A stretch of 64,000 nucleotides of DNA from Burkholderia sp. SRS-46 (GCF_004343775.1 NZ_PTXL01000012.1:62001-126000), one strand, 5' to 3'; shown: positions 7,672 to 16,813, counted from the stretch's first letter. Made by a program: numbers and translations. The notes: generated from the sequence alone by a model not told the origin.

Positions 7672-9588
7672 ATGTTCAAGAAACTGATTCGCGCGGCATT
7701 GCTCGGTGGATGGATCGCGATGCTGGCGCCGGTGGCTCATGCCCAATACGCGACCGACTGGATCGCGAACACGTTCGGCACGATCGCCGCGCACGTCGGC
7801 AACGGCGCGCGATCGATGTGGGTCGCGCCGGAAGGCGTGGTCTACACGGCGTCCCGCTGGGACGAGAACGCGGGCGGCGTCGCGATGTACCAGAACGGCC
7901 AGGGCATCGGCACGATCGGCCTGCACGACGAGTTTCACGGCGGCGCGATCACCGGCAACGCGTCGTCGATCTTCGTCGCGCTCGGCTACAACCGCAATTT
8001 CGGCAGCGGCTCGGTGGGGCGCTACAACCGCGCGACGAACACCCGTGATTTGCGGATTCCGGTCAGCGTGTGGACGAAAGTCGAGTACGCCGACGTGATC
8101 ACCGGGCTCGCGACGGCCGGCACGCTGCTGTACGTCAGCGACTTCTACGGCAATCGCGTGCGGGTGTACACGACCGACGGCGTCTGGCAGCGCGACATCG
8201 GCGTGACGGGCCCCGGCGCGCTCGCGCTCGATGCGGCCGGCAACCTGTGGGTCGCGCGGATGAGCGCGGGCGTGGTCGTGCAGTACAGCGCGGCGGGCGC
8301 GCTGCTGAACACGATCCAGATGCCGGCCGGCGCACGGCCGTCCGCGCTGTATTTCGACGCGCAGACCGGGCTGCTGATGGTGGGCGACCAGGGCCCCGAC
8401 ATGAACATCAAGCACTACAGTATCGTCGGCCTGCCGACGCAGGTCGGCACGTTCGGCGTGCAGGGCGGCTATCTCGACACCACGTCGGGCATCAAGGGGC
8501 AGGTGGGCGACAAGCGCTTCACGCGCGTGGTGGGCATCGGCAAGGACGCGGCCGGCAACCTGTACGTGCTCAACAACGCGTGGGGCGGCGGCTGGGATCT
8601 CGGGCGCAACGGCAGCACCGACCTGCATGCGTACAGCCCGGCCGGCGCGCTGCAATGGAAGCTGCAGGCGCTGAACTTCGAAGCCATCGGCGCGCCGGAC
8701 CCGGTGACGGACGGCGCGTACTTCTACAGCGGCAACAACATCTACACCGGCACCTCGGGCGGCACCTTCGTCGCGAACACGATCGATCCGTTCACCTACA
8801 AGAACGATCCGCGCCTCGACATGAAGGACTACCAGCGCGGCCAGTTTTTCGGCCAGCTCGTGGCGGTGGGCGGCAACCGGATTCTCGTGGCGTCCGGGCA
8901 GAACCCCGGCAACTTCAACTTCTATTACTTCAACGCGGCGAACGGCTACATCGCGATTCCGGCCGGCATGCTGCCGGGCAAGCCATTCCGGACGAACCTG
9001 CAGGTCACGACGGGCTTCTGCATCGACGGCAACGGCGACGTGTGGGCCGGCCTGAACGGCACGAACGCGATCACCCATTACCCGATGACCGGCTTCGACG
9101 CGACCGGCAAGCCGTCGTGGGGCGCGGCCACGACGACGCCGGTGCCGGCCACCGTTGCGCCGACCACGCGCATCCTCTACCAGTCGGAGAGCGACACGAT
9201 GATCCTCGCGCAGGGCCTCGCCGGGAACTGGGACTGGACCGCGATGAACGGGCACCTCGAGGTCTATCACGGCTGGAAGGCCGGCAACACGAGCGCGCCG
9301 AACCCGGTGATCAACCTAACCAGCCCGAACCCGAAATCGATCGCGGCGGCCGGCCACTACCTGTTCGTCGGCTACGTGCACACGGTGCCGAACATCGACG
9401 TGTTCGACCTGAACACCGGCAGCCTCGTCACCACGCTGACGAACTCGAACACGGCGGCGATGGACGTCGGCAACGACGTGGACTCGATGTACGGGATCCG
9501 CGCGTATCTGCGCTCGACGGGCGAGTACGTGATCACGAAGGACAACTACAACGGGTCCAGCATCGTCGTCTACCGCTGGCGGCCGTGA
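7672..9588 (+). CDS. Secreted beta-propeller-like protein (NHL/SMP-30-like), function unknown
   Basis: A 638-residue exported protein with a clear signal peptide (MFKKLIRAALLGGWIAMLAPVAHA, cleavage after about residue 24). The mature part repeats blades of the pattern LALDAAGNLWVA, IGKDAAGNLYVLNN and FCIDGNGDVWAGLNG, the D-x-x-G-N-hydrophobic-W/Y-V signature of NHL/SMP-30-type beta-propellers. No catalytic residues can be assigned. The start at 7672 is chosen because it opens the signal peptide; an in-frame upstream extension to 7456 is Arg-rich and unlike a protein. It converges on the TsdA-like operon but shares no promoter with it. A periplasmic or secreted binding or lactonase role is possible. 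Confidence 0.75.
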   Translation: MFKKLIRAALLGGWIAMLAPVAHAQYATDWIANTFGTIAAHVGNGARSMWVAPEGVVYTASRWDENAGGVAMYQNGQGIGTIGLHDEFHGGAITGNASSIFVALGYNRNFGSGSVGRYNRATNTRDLRIPVSVWTKVEYADVITGLATAGTLLYVSDFYGNRVRVYTTDGVWQRDIGVTGPGALALDAAGNLWVARMSAGVVVQYSAAGALLNTIQMPAGARPSALYFDAQTGLLMVGDQGPDMNIKHYSIVGLPTQVGTFGVQGGYLDTTSGIKGQVGDKRFTRVVGIGKDAAGNLYVLNNAWGGGWDLGRNGSTDLHAYSPAGALQWKLQALNFEAIGAPDPVTDGAYFYSGNNIYTGTSGGTFVANTIDPFTYKNDPRLDMKDYQRGQFFGQLVAVGGNRILVASGQNPGNFNFYYFNAANGYIAIPAGMLPGKPFRTNLQVTTGFCIDGNGDVWAGLNGTNAITHYPMTGFDATGKPSWGAATTTPVPATVAPTTRILYQSESDTMILAQGLAGNWDWTAMNGHLEVYHGWKAGNTSAPNPVINLTSPNPKSIAAAGHYLFVGYVHTVPNIDVFDLNTGSLVTTLTNSNTAAMDVGNDVDSMYGIRAYLRSTGEYVITKDNYNGSSIVVYRWRP

Positions 9589-9607
9589 CCGCGGCGGCGC
9601 GCGCGGC

Positions 9608-10537
9608 CTAGCGTGCGCCGGGCGCGCCGAGCACGCGCCCGTTCACGGTCAGGCCGTACATCGAGTTGGGCGTGTCGTGGAACTTCGCGCGCGTCGCGGC
9701 CACCGAGCCGGTGAAGCGCGGGTCCTGCGGGCGCTCGTGGCTGTCCATGAACAGCGCGACGTCCCATGCTTCCTGGTCGGTCAGCGTGCCGCCGAGCCCG
9801 AGCGGCATGTTGACCTTGATGAAGCCCGCCGCGTTGTGGAGGTCGCTCATTCCCGCGCCCCAGTTGAACGAGCGCGCGCCCCAGAGCGGCGGGAACACCG
9901 GCTTGCCGCCGCTCGACTGGCCCTGGCCGTCGGCGCCGTGGCACAGCGCGCAGTGTTGCGCGTAGACCGCGCTGCCGCGCGCATAGTCGGCCTTCAGCGC
10001 GGGCGGCGGCAGCTTCGGGAAGCCCTGGCCCGGCAGTTTCTCGCCGATCGGCGCGCCTTTCGCGAGCCAGTACGCGTAGGTCTCGAGCGCCACCAGGATC
10101 GGGTCGCCGTTCGGCGGCGCCTTGCCGTTCATGCTGTAGCGGAAGCAGCCCTGCAGGCGTTCGGCGAACGTGTTCACGTGGCCGTTCTTGATGCGGTACG
10201 CCGGATACAGCGGATACGCGCCCCACATCGGGCTCGAATCCGGCCGGCGGCCCGCGTCGAGGTGGCAGCTTGCGCAGGTCAACCGGTTGCCGACGTACTT
10301 GCCGGCGAACTCGGGCGTGTGCAGGAAGATCTGCTCGCCGAGCTTCACGGTCTTGCCGAACTCGCCGTCGGGCATCGCCGATTCGGCGGGCGGCGTGAAG
10401 CGTTTCGCGGGGGCGGCGGTGGCGGAAGCGGGGGCCGGCGCGGCCGGCGTGTCGGCGGCGAACCCCGAACCGCTCGCCGTCCACAGCAGCGCGGCGAGCG
10501 TGCCGCGCGCCCATCCGGACAGGAATCGATCGATCAT
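9608..10537 (-). CDS. TsdA-like dihaem cytochrome c (thiosulfate dehydrogenase family)
   Basis: A 309-residue exported dihaem cytochrome with a signal peptide ending near GFAA (about 28). Haem 1 is CASCH (88-92), followed 39 residues later by Cys131 in LQGCFRYSMNG. That GCFxxSMNG block is the hallmark of TsdA, where the Cys is the unusual axial ligand of the catalytic haem. Haem 2 is CALCH (196-200), with candidate ligand Met244 in a VNMP motif. TsdA oxidises thiosulfate to tetrathionate or runs the reverse reaction. The ATG overlaps the stop of the cytochrome c4-like gene (ATGA), so the two are translationally coupled. It is the last gene of a four-gene operon. Activity on thiosulfate rather than another sulfur compound is inference. 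Confidence 0.85.
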   Translation of the reverse strand: MIDRFLSGWARGTLAALLWTASGSGFAADTPAAPAPASATAAPAKRFTPPAESAMPDGEFGKTVKLGEQIFLHTPEFAGKYVGNRLTCASCHLDAGRRPDSSPMWGAYPLYPAYRIKNGHVNTFAERLQGCFRYSMNGKAPPNGDPILVALETYAYWLAKGAPIGEKLPGQGFPKLPPPALKADYARGSAVYAQHCALCHGADGQGQSSGGKPVFPPLWGARSFNWGAGMSDLHNAAGFIKVNMPLGLGGTLTDQEAWDVALFMDSHERPQDPRFTGSVAATRAKFHDTPNSMYGLTVNGRVLGAPGAR

Positions 10538-11244
10538 GGCGTGCTCCGTTGGGTGGCCGCGACGGCCGGCGTGGTGCCGGTGCGAGCGTAGTAGGCGGCC
10601 ACCGCGTCGATATCGGCGTCGGACAGCTTGCCGGCGATGTGTGGCATCAGCGCCATCGGTCCGGGCGGACGGGTGCCGTGCTGCCACGCATGCAACTGGC
10701 CCGCGAGATAGGCGGCCGGCTGCCCGGCCAGCGGCGGAAACGCGGTGCCCACGCCGATGCCGCCGGGGCCGTGGCACTGCGCGCATGCGGGCAAGCCGTC
10801 GGTCCAGCGGCCGCGCGTCGCGAGCCATGCGCCGGTGTCCGACGGCCCGGCCGGCGCATTGTCGCCGGACGCCGTACCGGGCGGCGCGGGCAGCGCCGCG
10901 AAATACGCGGACACGGCGTCGCGCTCGGGCGCGGAAAGCAGCTTCGCGAGCGGCTGCATGATCGGGTTCTGGCGGTTGCCGTCCGCGAACGCGGCGAGCT
11001 GCGCCGACAGATAGGCGGCCGGGATGCCGGCAAGCCGTGGAAAGCCGGCCGCCGCGTTGCCTTCGCCGTGCGCGCCGTGGCAGCCGATGCACGCGGCGAC
11101 GCCCGCCGCGCTGCCTTGCGTCGCGAGGGTCTTGCCGAGCGCCGCGTCGCCCGCGTATGCGCCGGGCGCGGCCGACAGCAGGCCGGCCGCGGCCAGCCAC
11201 GCGGCGGCAATGCGGCGGCGCGGCTTCACGATCGAATCGTTCAA
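10534..11244 (-). CDS. Cytochrome c4-like dihaem protein
   Basis: About 236 residues: a signal peptide (hydrophobic 12-30, AYA cleavage) and two homologous monohaem domains with CIGCH (about 52-56) and CAQCH (about 153-157). Each is followed by the FPxLAGxPAAYLxxQL block typical of cytochrome c4/c553 electron carriers. I chose a TTG start at 11244: it is preceded by AGGAG five bases upstream, and it puts a short basic region before the hydrophobic core. No in-frame ATG offers this. It likely passes electrons from the TsdA-like protein encoded immediately downstream to a terminal oxidase. Confidence 0.85.
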   Translation of the reverse strand: MNDSIVKPRRRIAAAWLAAAGLLSAAPGAYAGDAALGKTLATQGSAAGVAACIGCHGAHGEGNAAAGFPRLAGIPAAYLSAQLAAFADGNRQNPIMQPLAKLLSAPERDAVSAYFAALPAPPGTASGDNAPAGPSDTGAWLATRGRWTDGLPACAQCHGPGGIGVGTAFPPLAGQPAAYLAGQLHAWQHGTRPPGPMALMPHIAGKLSDADIDAVAAYYARTGTTPAVAATQRSTP

Positions 11245-11294
11245 GGCTTCTCCTGTGGGGAATGCGTTTTGTTCGTTGGTATGGAGGCGAGGGT

Positions 11295-12380
11295 TCAGCC
11301 CGCGTCGGCCCGGTTGTGCGGCGTGGCTTGTATGCCGGTGCCTGAGGCCGGCATCGACCCGGCACTCGAATCGGCATCGTAGCGCCCGAAGCCGTAGCGC
11401 TGGAAGATCCGGAACGCTTCCGGCGAGCGCAGGAACGTGAGCCACTGGCGCGCCGCGTCCGGATGCGGCGCGTCCTTCACGAGCGCGCCCGCGTAGATCT
11501 CGGTGCTGTTCTGCGCGGCCGGAATGTCGACGTGGCCGAGCGGATGCCCGGCCTGTTCGTGGAACATCGCCTCGGAGCGCCACAGCACGCCCGCGTCGGC
11601 GCGCCCCTGCATCAGGAACAGCGCCGTCTCGCGATGATGGATGCGGGTCAGCTCGGTCGTGCCGGCCCGCACCTTGTCGTCGTAGACGGCGCGCGCGAGC
11701 CCGTCGCCGCCCGCCTTGACGAGCGACGCCCGGATCTGCCGCGCGACGCCCTCGAATTCGGGGTTGGGCATCGCGAGCCGCAGGCCCGGTTTCGCGAGGT
11801 CGTTCAGCGACGCGATGCGCGCCGGGTTGCCCGCGCGCACCATGATCGCCAGCTGGTTGGTCACGTACGGCACCGCGGGGCCCGCGAGCGTGCAGTCCGC
11901 GATCAGCTCGTTGACCTTCGACAGGCCCGCGAAATACGCGTCCGGCTTGACCGTCCAGGTCATGTTGCCGACGGTGATCGTGCCGCCGGCCTTGATCTGC
12001 GTGACGAGCAGGCCGGGCGGGATCGTCTCCCAGAAGATCTTCCCGCGAAACTCGGGGTGATCCTGCTCGAACTGCGCGACGAGCGGCGCCATCGCGAAGA
12101 AATAGTTGCCGCCGACGAACAGCACCAGCTTCGGCGCGCTCAGGTCGCCGTGGAAATCGGCGAGCACGTCGACCTGCGGCACCGTGAATTCGAGGCCGCG
12201 ATGCAGCGCGTCGTTGTTGCGGCCGTGCTGCCACGGCGGGAACACGGCGGGGTCGGGGGTGGTCGCGGGCGCGGCGAACGCGGCCGGTGCGGCGATGGCC
12301 GCGCACAGCGCGCCGGCCAGTGCGGCCCGCAGGAAGTGGCGGGCCCGGGGCGTCGCGGCCGGTGCGTGAGTGGATGTCAT
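11295..12380 (-). CDS. ModA-like periplasmic substrate-binding protein
   Basis: A 361-residue exported protein with an N-terminal signal (hydrophobic 16-37, ending AAFA). It has the layout of the extracellular solute-binding family that includes ModA: LVLFVGGNYFFAMAPLVAQFEQ near the start, AIMVRAGNPARIASLNDLAKPGLRLAMPNPE in the middle, and DAGVLWRSEAMF plus a C-terminal SPEAFRIFQRYGF block. These proteins bind oxyanions or related small ligands. No ABC permease or ATPase gene is adjacent; instead it sits between a DsrE-like protein and cytochromes, so it may present or sense a sulfur oxyanion. It starts 8 nt after the upstream gene's stop. Confidence 0.8.
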   Translation of the reverse strand: MTSTHAPAATPRARHFLRAALAGALCAAIAAPAAFAAPATTPDPAVFPPWQHGRNNDALHRGLEFTVPQVDVLADFHGDLSAPKLVLFVGGNYFFAMAPLVAQFEQDHPEFRGKIFWETIPPGLLVTQIKAGGTITVGNMTWTVKPDAYFAGLSKVNELIADCTLAGPAVPYVTNQLAIMVRAGNPARIASLNDLAKPGLRLAMPNPEFEGVARQIRASLVKAGGDGLARAVYDDKVRAGTTELTRIHHRETALFLMQGRADAGVLWRSEAMFHEQAGHPLGHVDIPAAQNSTEIYAGALVKDAPHPDAARQWLTFLRSPEAFRIFQRYGFGRYDADSSAGSMPASGTGIQATPHNRADAG

Positions 12381-12388
12381 CGCGTGCC

Positions 12389-13180
12389 TCACTTTGCGTA
12401 AGAGAAACCGGCCTGATGCAGCTCCGGCAGCGTGCCGACCGCGCCGGGCGTGACGATCGCGCTCGGGATCACGTGGTTGGTCAGGTCGGCGGCGAGCGCG
12501 TCGAGCGGCAGCTTGTCCGGGTTCGCGTTGGCGCCGGCGAGCCGCTCCGCGAGCTCCCAGATCGCGTTGTGGCAGGTCAGGAACACGACGCCGCGCTGCA
12601 GCAGCGCGGCGATGCTGTTGTCGCGCGCGGAGAACGCGCCGTCGGCGCTTTCGTGATCGCCCGCGCCTTTCGCCTGCGCGGGCTTCGCGTCGAGCAGCGT
12701 GTTGGCCGGGAATCGGTCGCCGGCCCGTTTCGCGAGGCCGTATTTGTCCCACGCGGCCTGGTCGTACAGCGCGAGATGCGCGGTGCCGTGCGTGGCGGAC
12801 ACCACCAGGAAATCCGGGTGCCCGAACGACCAGATCTGCGCGTTCAGTGCGTTGCGCATCAGGTTCAGCCACGGCCCGCCGAGCTCGGTGTTGTCCCACG
12901 CCTGCTTCGGGCCGCCGCGATAGCCGAGCACCTCGGCGAGCGCCGCCTGATCCCATTGGTCCGGATGCTCGAGGATCATCGGCACGGTCTTGAAGTCGCG
13001 CCGCCTCGGCGTGGCGGCCAGCCGCCGGGTGAGATCGGCGAGGCGGGCGCCGCCGCCGGGCAGCAGCGCGCCGGTGTCGGCGGTGGCCGCCTGCGGGCGG
13101 CTCGCGGCGCCGAGCAGCGCCGTGCCGGCCGCAAGGCCGAACGTCTTCAGCGCACTGCGTCGCGTGTGGGGATTCGTCAT
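12389..13180 (-). CDS. Tat-exported DsrE-like protein
   Basis: A 263-residue protein beginning MTNPHTRRSALKTFGLAAG, a twin-arginine signal (TRRSALK then hydrophobic). The C-terminal third resembles the DsrE/YchN fold (COG1416-like): GVVFLTCHNAIWELAERL with a conserved Cys, then IPSAIVTPGAVGTLPELHQAGFSYAK. DsrE-type proteins carry sulfur as persulfide on a Cys, usually in the cytoplasm; a periplasmic version beside a TsdA-like cytochrome suggests periplasmic sulfur transfer. The middle (about 45-150) has no recognised motif. It is the first gene of the four-gene operon, and 13181-13378 upstream should contain the promoter. The family call is by pattern only. Confidence 0.65.
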   Translation of the reverse strand: MTNPHTRRSALKTFGLAAGTALLGAASRPQAATADTGALLPGGGARLADLTRRLAATPRRRDFKTVPMILEHPDQWDQAALAEVLGYRGGPKQAWDNTELGGPWLNLMRNALNAQIWSFGHPDFLVVSATHGTAHLALYDQAAWDKYGLAKRAGDRFPANTLLDAKPAQAKGAGDHESADGAFSARDNSIAALLQRGVVFLTCHNAIWELAERLAGANANPDKLPLDALAADLTNHVIPSAIVTPGAVGTLPELHQAGFSYAK

Positions 13181-13378
13181 CGCGTGTCTCCGGATCGGGG
13201 TTCGGTTCGACAACCGCGGGCACGCCGGTGCGCGAGTGCGCACGCGCGGCACCACGTCGTGACTGCGCAGCAAGTCTAAAGGGGCGCGATCGATCGCGGA
13301 AATCGCGATATCGGATGGGAGATATTCGGGGGCCCGATGATTCGTCTGATCAATGGGCTGCGACGGCCGACGCGCGCG

Positions 13379-13642
13379 TTACTTCCTGCCGACCGGGTAA
13401 TGCACGCCGGCCGGGCCGTAGCGTTCGGCATGCGGGAGATGGGCGGGCAGGTGGAAGACGTCGCCGGCACGGTAGCAGCGCTCGTCGTCGCCGATGCGGA
13501 GGTGGATTTCGCCGGAGAGGATCAGCGCCTTCGCTTCGAACGGATGTGTGTGTTCGTCCAGCGCGCCGGGCTCGCGCGTGACGGTCACGAGTTCGGCAAA
13601 GCCCTCCCGTTCGAGGGCGGCGACAAATGCTTCGCGTTGCAT
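13379..13642 (-). CDS. Small cupin-domain protein
   Basis: An 87-residue single-domain cupin. It carries the two cupin motifs: EHTHPFEAKALILSGEI (metal-binding His-x-His and Glu) and the later GDVFHLPAHLPHAE. It is cytosolic, with no signal. I chose the ATG at 13642 (MQREAFVAALE); a GTG at 13654 four codons upstream is also possible. Its position between a periplasmic redox operon and a siderophore receptor gives no functional clue; such stand-alone cupins are often uncharacterised. Confidence 0.8.
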   Translation of the reverse strand: MQREAFVAALEREGFAELVTVTREPGALDEHTHPFEAKALILSGEIHLRIGDDERCYRAGDVFHLPAHLPHAERYGPAGVHYPVGRK

Positions 13643-13721
13643 GCGGGCTTCCACGGTGCGTGACGTCTCGCGGCGTCGAACGGCCAGGTTTGCGCACCGG
13701 TTGCACCGGCCGCGCGGCGCG

Positions 13722-15890
13722 TCAGAACGACACCGTCGTCGTGAACGTGACGAGGCGCGGCTCGCCGACCGCCACGATCAGGTTGTTGTTGCTCGACGGG
13801 TAGTAAGCCTTGTCGAGCAGGTTCTTCACGTTGAGCTGGAAGCGGGTGGGGAACTTGCCGATCGTGGTTTCGTACGCCGTGAACGCGTCGACGGTCACGT
13901 AGCCGGGCAGCGTGAAGCGGTTCGCCGTATCGCCGGGCCGCGCGCCGACGAAACGCGCGCCGCCGCCGAAGCGCCAGCGGCCCGGTAAATTCGCGATCGC
14001 GGTGTCATACACCGCGAACAGGCTGCCGGTGTGGTGCGCGACGTTGATCAGCGGCTGGTTGGCCTCGCGGTCGTTCGCGTTCGTGTACGCGTAGCTGCCG
14101 ATCACGCTCCAGTGGCGCGTGAGCTGCCCCGCGACGTCGAGTTCGACCCCGCGCGAGCGCGCGGCGCCGATCGTCGACGTCACGTTGTCGACGCTCACCG
14201 CGACGTTGCGCTTGTCGATCTGGTAGACCGCGAGCGTGCCCGAGATTCCGGGCTTGACGCTGAACTTGAGGCCGGCCTCGACCACGCGGCCAAACTCCGG
14301 CGCGAGCGGCGCGGCGGCGTTCGACGACACGTTCGGCTTGAACGAGCGGCTCACGTTCGCGTAGGCCGAGAGCGACGGCGTGAGCGCGTACGCCAGCCCG
14401 AATTGCGGCAGCCACACATTGCCGTGCGAGCGGTCCGCGAACACGAACGGCCGCCCCATCCCCGATTCCTGCTGCCAGTCTTCCCAGCGCAGCCCGGCCA
14501 CCGCGGTGAGCCGTTCGGTGAGGTTCACCGAATCCTGCACGACGATCGAGTATGCGTGCACCTTCGACAGGTTGTCGCTTTGCGTCGGGCTCGGCATGCC
14601 GCCGGGCGCGAGCCGGCCGTAGACGGGATCGAACAGGTTGAAGCCCGGCACCGCCTTGCCGCGGATCGTGTCGCCGCGGAAGCTGCGCTGCCGCTCGTAT
14701 TCGCCGCCGACGTAGAGCGCGTGCTTCATCCCCGCGAGCGTCACGTTGCCGAGCAGGCCGAGCGTCGCGATCTGGTCCGAATCGTTGCGGCCGAGGTTCG
14801 CGTCGGACGAGCGCATCATCGCGCCGGTCGCGCCGTTCAGGCCGGTGGCGCGCGTGATGAACTGCGCATAGCGGTCGCGGCCCCAGCCATAGGTCGCGCG
14901 CAGCCGCCACGCGTCGGACAGGCGATGCTCGACGCGCGCGCGGAACGTCTCCTGGATGCCGCTGCTCTGCGACCACGCCTCCTCGTAGCGGCGATAGCGC
15001 AGCGCATCGTCGAGCCGGCCGTTGACGAGCGCGGTGCCGCGATCGAACGGCGTCGTGTAGTCGACGTACTGGTAGCTGACGTCGATCGACGTGTTCGCGT
15101 CGTGCCACGACAGCGCGGGTGCGATCAGCGCGTCGCGCTGGCGGCCGAAGGTGCGCCAGTAGCGGCTCGTGTCGTATTCGCCGGTGAGGCGGAACGCGAG
15201 CGTGCCGCCCGCGACCTCGCCGGGCGTGCCGAGCGGGCCGGTGAGATCGAACGTCGCGCCCGCGCCGCCGTGGCTCGTGCGCGTCGCGGAGATCGAGCCG
15301 CCGAACGTGTCTTCCGGCTTGCGCGTGACGAGGTTGATCACGCCGCCCGGATCCTGCATCCCGTAAAGCAGCGACGCGGGGCCCTTCAGCACTTCGACGC
15401 GGTCGATCGTCGCGAGGTAGCTGTGCAGCACCGGCGTGCGCATGCCGTCGACGAGCACGGAGCCGTCGTTGTTCGAGCCGAAGCCGCGCTTGATGAACGC
15501 GTCGCGGGTGCCGCCGAGCGTGTTGGTCTGCGTGACGCCGCTGATGTTGCCGAGCACGTCGTCGAGCGAGCGCGCCTGCTGGTCCTGCATCACGCTGCTG
15601 CTGACGACCGCGACGGCTAGCGGAATCTTCTCGAGCGGCGTGTCCGGCGCGCCCGCGATCGACGTGGTGCGCGGCTGGTAGCCGACGGTCGGATCGGCGA
15701 CCGCCGACGCGTTGACGCTGATCGTCGGCAGCGCGGGCGCAGCGGCACCGGATTCGGCGGTGTCGCCGGCGGCGGCATGCGCGCCGCTCGCGACGCAAAA
15801 CGTGATCAGGGTGGGCAGGCTCGCGCGCAACGGGCGGAAGGCGCGGGCGCGTCGGGGCGCTCGGCGGACAGGCATGGATCGGTGACGCAT
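13722..15890 (-). CDS. TonB-dependent siderophore receptor
   Basis: A 722-residue outer-membrane receptor. The N-terminal basic/hydrophobic signal ends near AHA (about 40). A TonB-box-like region and plug domain follow (PTISVNASAV; KIPLAVAVVSSSVMQDQQARSLDDVLGNISGV; DRVEVLKGPASLLYGMQDPGGVINLVTRKP). These are classic FhuA/FpvA-type siderophore receptor blocks. The beta-barrel ends in VTFTTTVSF with the terminal Phe. A Fur-box-like palindrome at 15955-15973, 65 bp upstream of the start, predicts iron repression. No siderophore synthesis or inner-membrane transport genes are adjacent, so it may serve a xenosiderophore. Confidence 0.93.
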   Translation of the reverse strand: MRHRSMPVRRAPRRARAFRPLRASLPTLITFCVASGAHAAAGDTAESGAAAPALPTISVNASAVADPTVGYQPRTTSIAGAPDTPLEKIPLAVAVVSSSVMQDQQARSLDDVLGNISGVTQTNTLGGTRDAFIKRGFGSNNDGSVLVDGMRTPVLHSYLATIDRVEVLKGPASLLYGMQDPGGVINLVTRKPEDTFGGSISATRTSHGGAGATFDLTGPLGTPGEVAGGTLAFRLTGEYDTSRYWRTFGRQRDALIAPALSWHDANTSIDVSYQYVDYTTPFDRGTALVNGRLDDALRYRRYEEAWSQSSGIQETFRARVEHRLSDAWRLRATYGWGRDRYAQFITRATGLNGATGAMMRSSDANLGRNDSDQIATLGLLGNVTLAGMKHALYVGGEYERQRSFRGDTIRGKAVPGFNLFDPVYGRLAPGGMPSPTQSDNLSKVHAYSIVVQDSVNLTERLTAVAGLRWEDWQQESGMGRPFVFADRSHGNVWLPQFGLAYALTPSLSAYANVSRSFKPNVSSNAAAPLAPEFGRVVEAGLKFSVKPGISGTLAVYQIDKRNVAVSVDNVTSTIGAARSRGVELDVAGQLTRHWSVIGSYAYTNANDREANQPLINVAHHTGSLFAVYDTAIANLPGRWRFGGGARFVGARPGDTANRFTLPGYVTVDAFTAYETTIGKFPTRFQLNVKNLLDKAYYPSSNNNLIVAVGEPRLVTFTTTVSF

Positions 15891-15954
15891 GGGATGCTGG
15901 GAATCAATCGGGAAAGCGCAGGCCGCGCCAGGGCGGCGGACGCGGCATCTTATT

Positions 15955-15973
15955 GCTAATGAGAATCATTTGC
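15955..15973. promoter_or_regulatory. Fur box upstream of the siderophore receptor
   Basis: GCTAATGAGAATCATTTGC matches the 19-bp Fur consensus (GATAATGATAATCATTATC) at most positions. It is embedded in a longer inverted repeat with ATTGC and GCAAT ends (15953-15975). It lies 65 bp before the receptor start, at promoter distance. Confidence 0.85.
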
Positions 15974-16329
15974 AATAAAAATGTAAGCCGGACTCACGTG
16001 GCGCGCCGTGTCCGGCGGGGTTCGGGGTGCGCGTTCCAGCCGGTTCCGGCCGCGCGGCGGCGCGATTGCACCGCCATGGGCCGTCTGCTACCGTAGCGCG
16101 CAAATTCGAACGCACAAGCATTGCGAGAGCGGGGGCCGGTCATGCCATCTTCGTGTCGCGTCGCCATCGACGCGTGGCCGCGCGTCCGCCCGGATCGCGC
16201 CGGCAGCGGGGCGATCGCAGCAATTCGCCGTCGGCCGAACAACTGAAAACACGGCGGCGAATCCCGCGGCGCCTGGCCGGGCATCCGGCGCGGCGCCGTC
16301 TTTTACTTCAAGACCTGAGAGACCAGAAG
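15974..16329. other. Intergenic region between divergent genes
   Basis: About 355 bp between the Fur box and the small exported protein. The open frames here are Arg-rich shadows and I see no supported gene. Promoters for the gene at 16330 should lie in it. Confidence 0.45.
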
Positions 16330-16776
16330 ATGAACACCATTTCCGCACGATATGCGGCGGCCGCGCTCGTGGCCTGCACCGCGCTGGCAGGCGCCGGGCA
16401 GTGCGCCGTGGCCGCGCCGGCCGACGGGGCCGTGCTCGACACGCAATACGGGGCCGTGATCGAGGCGTACACGAAAGACATGGCGGCGGCCAAGGCGAAA
16501 TACGACGGCAAGCGCCTCGCGTTCACCGGCGCGGTGATGCGGATGGGCGGCGACCCGGGCGGCACGTTCTTCGGCGCGATGACGGCCGGCGGCGAGCAGT
16601 TCGATACCCATTTCGACGTGGCCGACCAGGACGCGCTGAAGGCGAAGTTCCCTGGGCGCGAGATCAAGGCGTTCACGGCGTCCGGCAACCTGCGCTTCAG
16701 CTGCCTGAACGAGGGCTACATCGACGCGCCGGTGCTGCCGGGCCTCAAGCTCACGCACTGCCGCCTGGGCGATTGA
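16330..16776 (+). CDS. Small exported protein with OB-fold (tRNA_anti-like) pattern
   Basis: A 148-residue exported protein with a signal peptide (MNTISARYAAAALVACTALAG, cleaved near AVAA). The mature part matches the tRNA_anti-like/OB-fold pattern: an A-x-x-KYDGKRLAFTGAV block followed by short beta strands. Two cysteines near the C-terminus (FSCLNEG and THCRLGD) could form a disulfide. The ATG at 16330 is chosen because it starts the signal peptide; the upstream in-frame extension is Arg-rich non-coding-like sequence. Function unknown. Confidence 0.75.
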   Translation: MNTISARYAAAALVACTALAGAGQCAVAAPADGAVLDTQYGAVIEAYTKDMAAAKAKYDGKRLAFTGAVMRMGGDPGGTFFGAMTAGGEQFDTHFDVADQDALKAKFPGREIKAFTASGNLRFSCLNEGYIDAPVLPGLKLTHCRLGD

Positions 16777-16791
16777 CGGCTTGACCGCCCG

Positions 16792-16813
16792 ACCGGCGCG
16801 CTCACGCGCCGGT
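16792..16813. terminator. Perfect 9-bp hairpin at the convergent 3' ends
   Basis: ACCGGCGCG (16792-16800) and CGCGCCGGT (16805-16813) pair around a 4-nt loop that contains most of the TetR stop codon region. It sits where the exported-protein gene and the TetR gene converge. It lacks a U-run. Confidence 0.4.
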
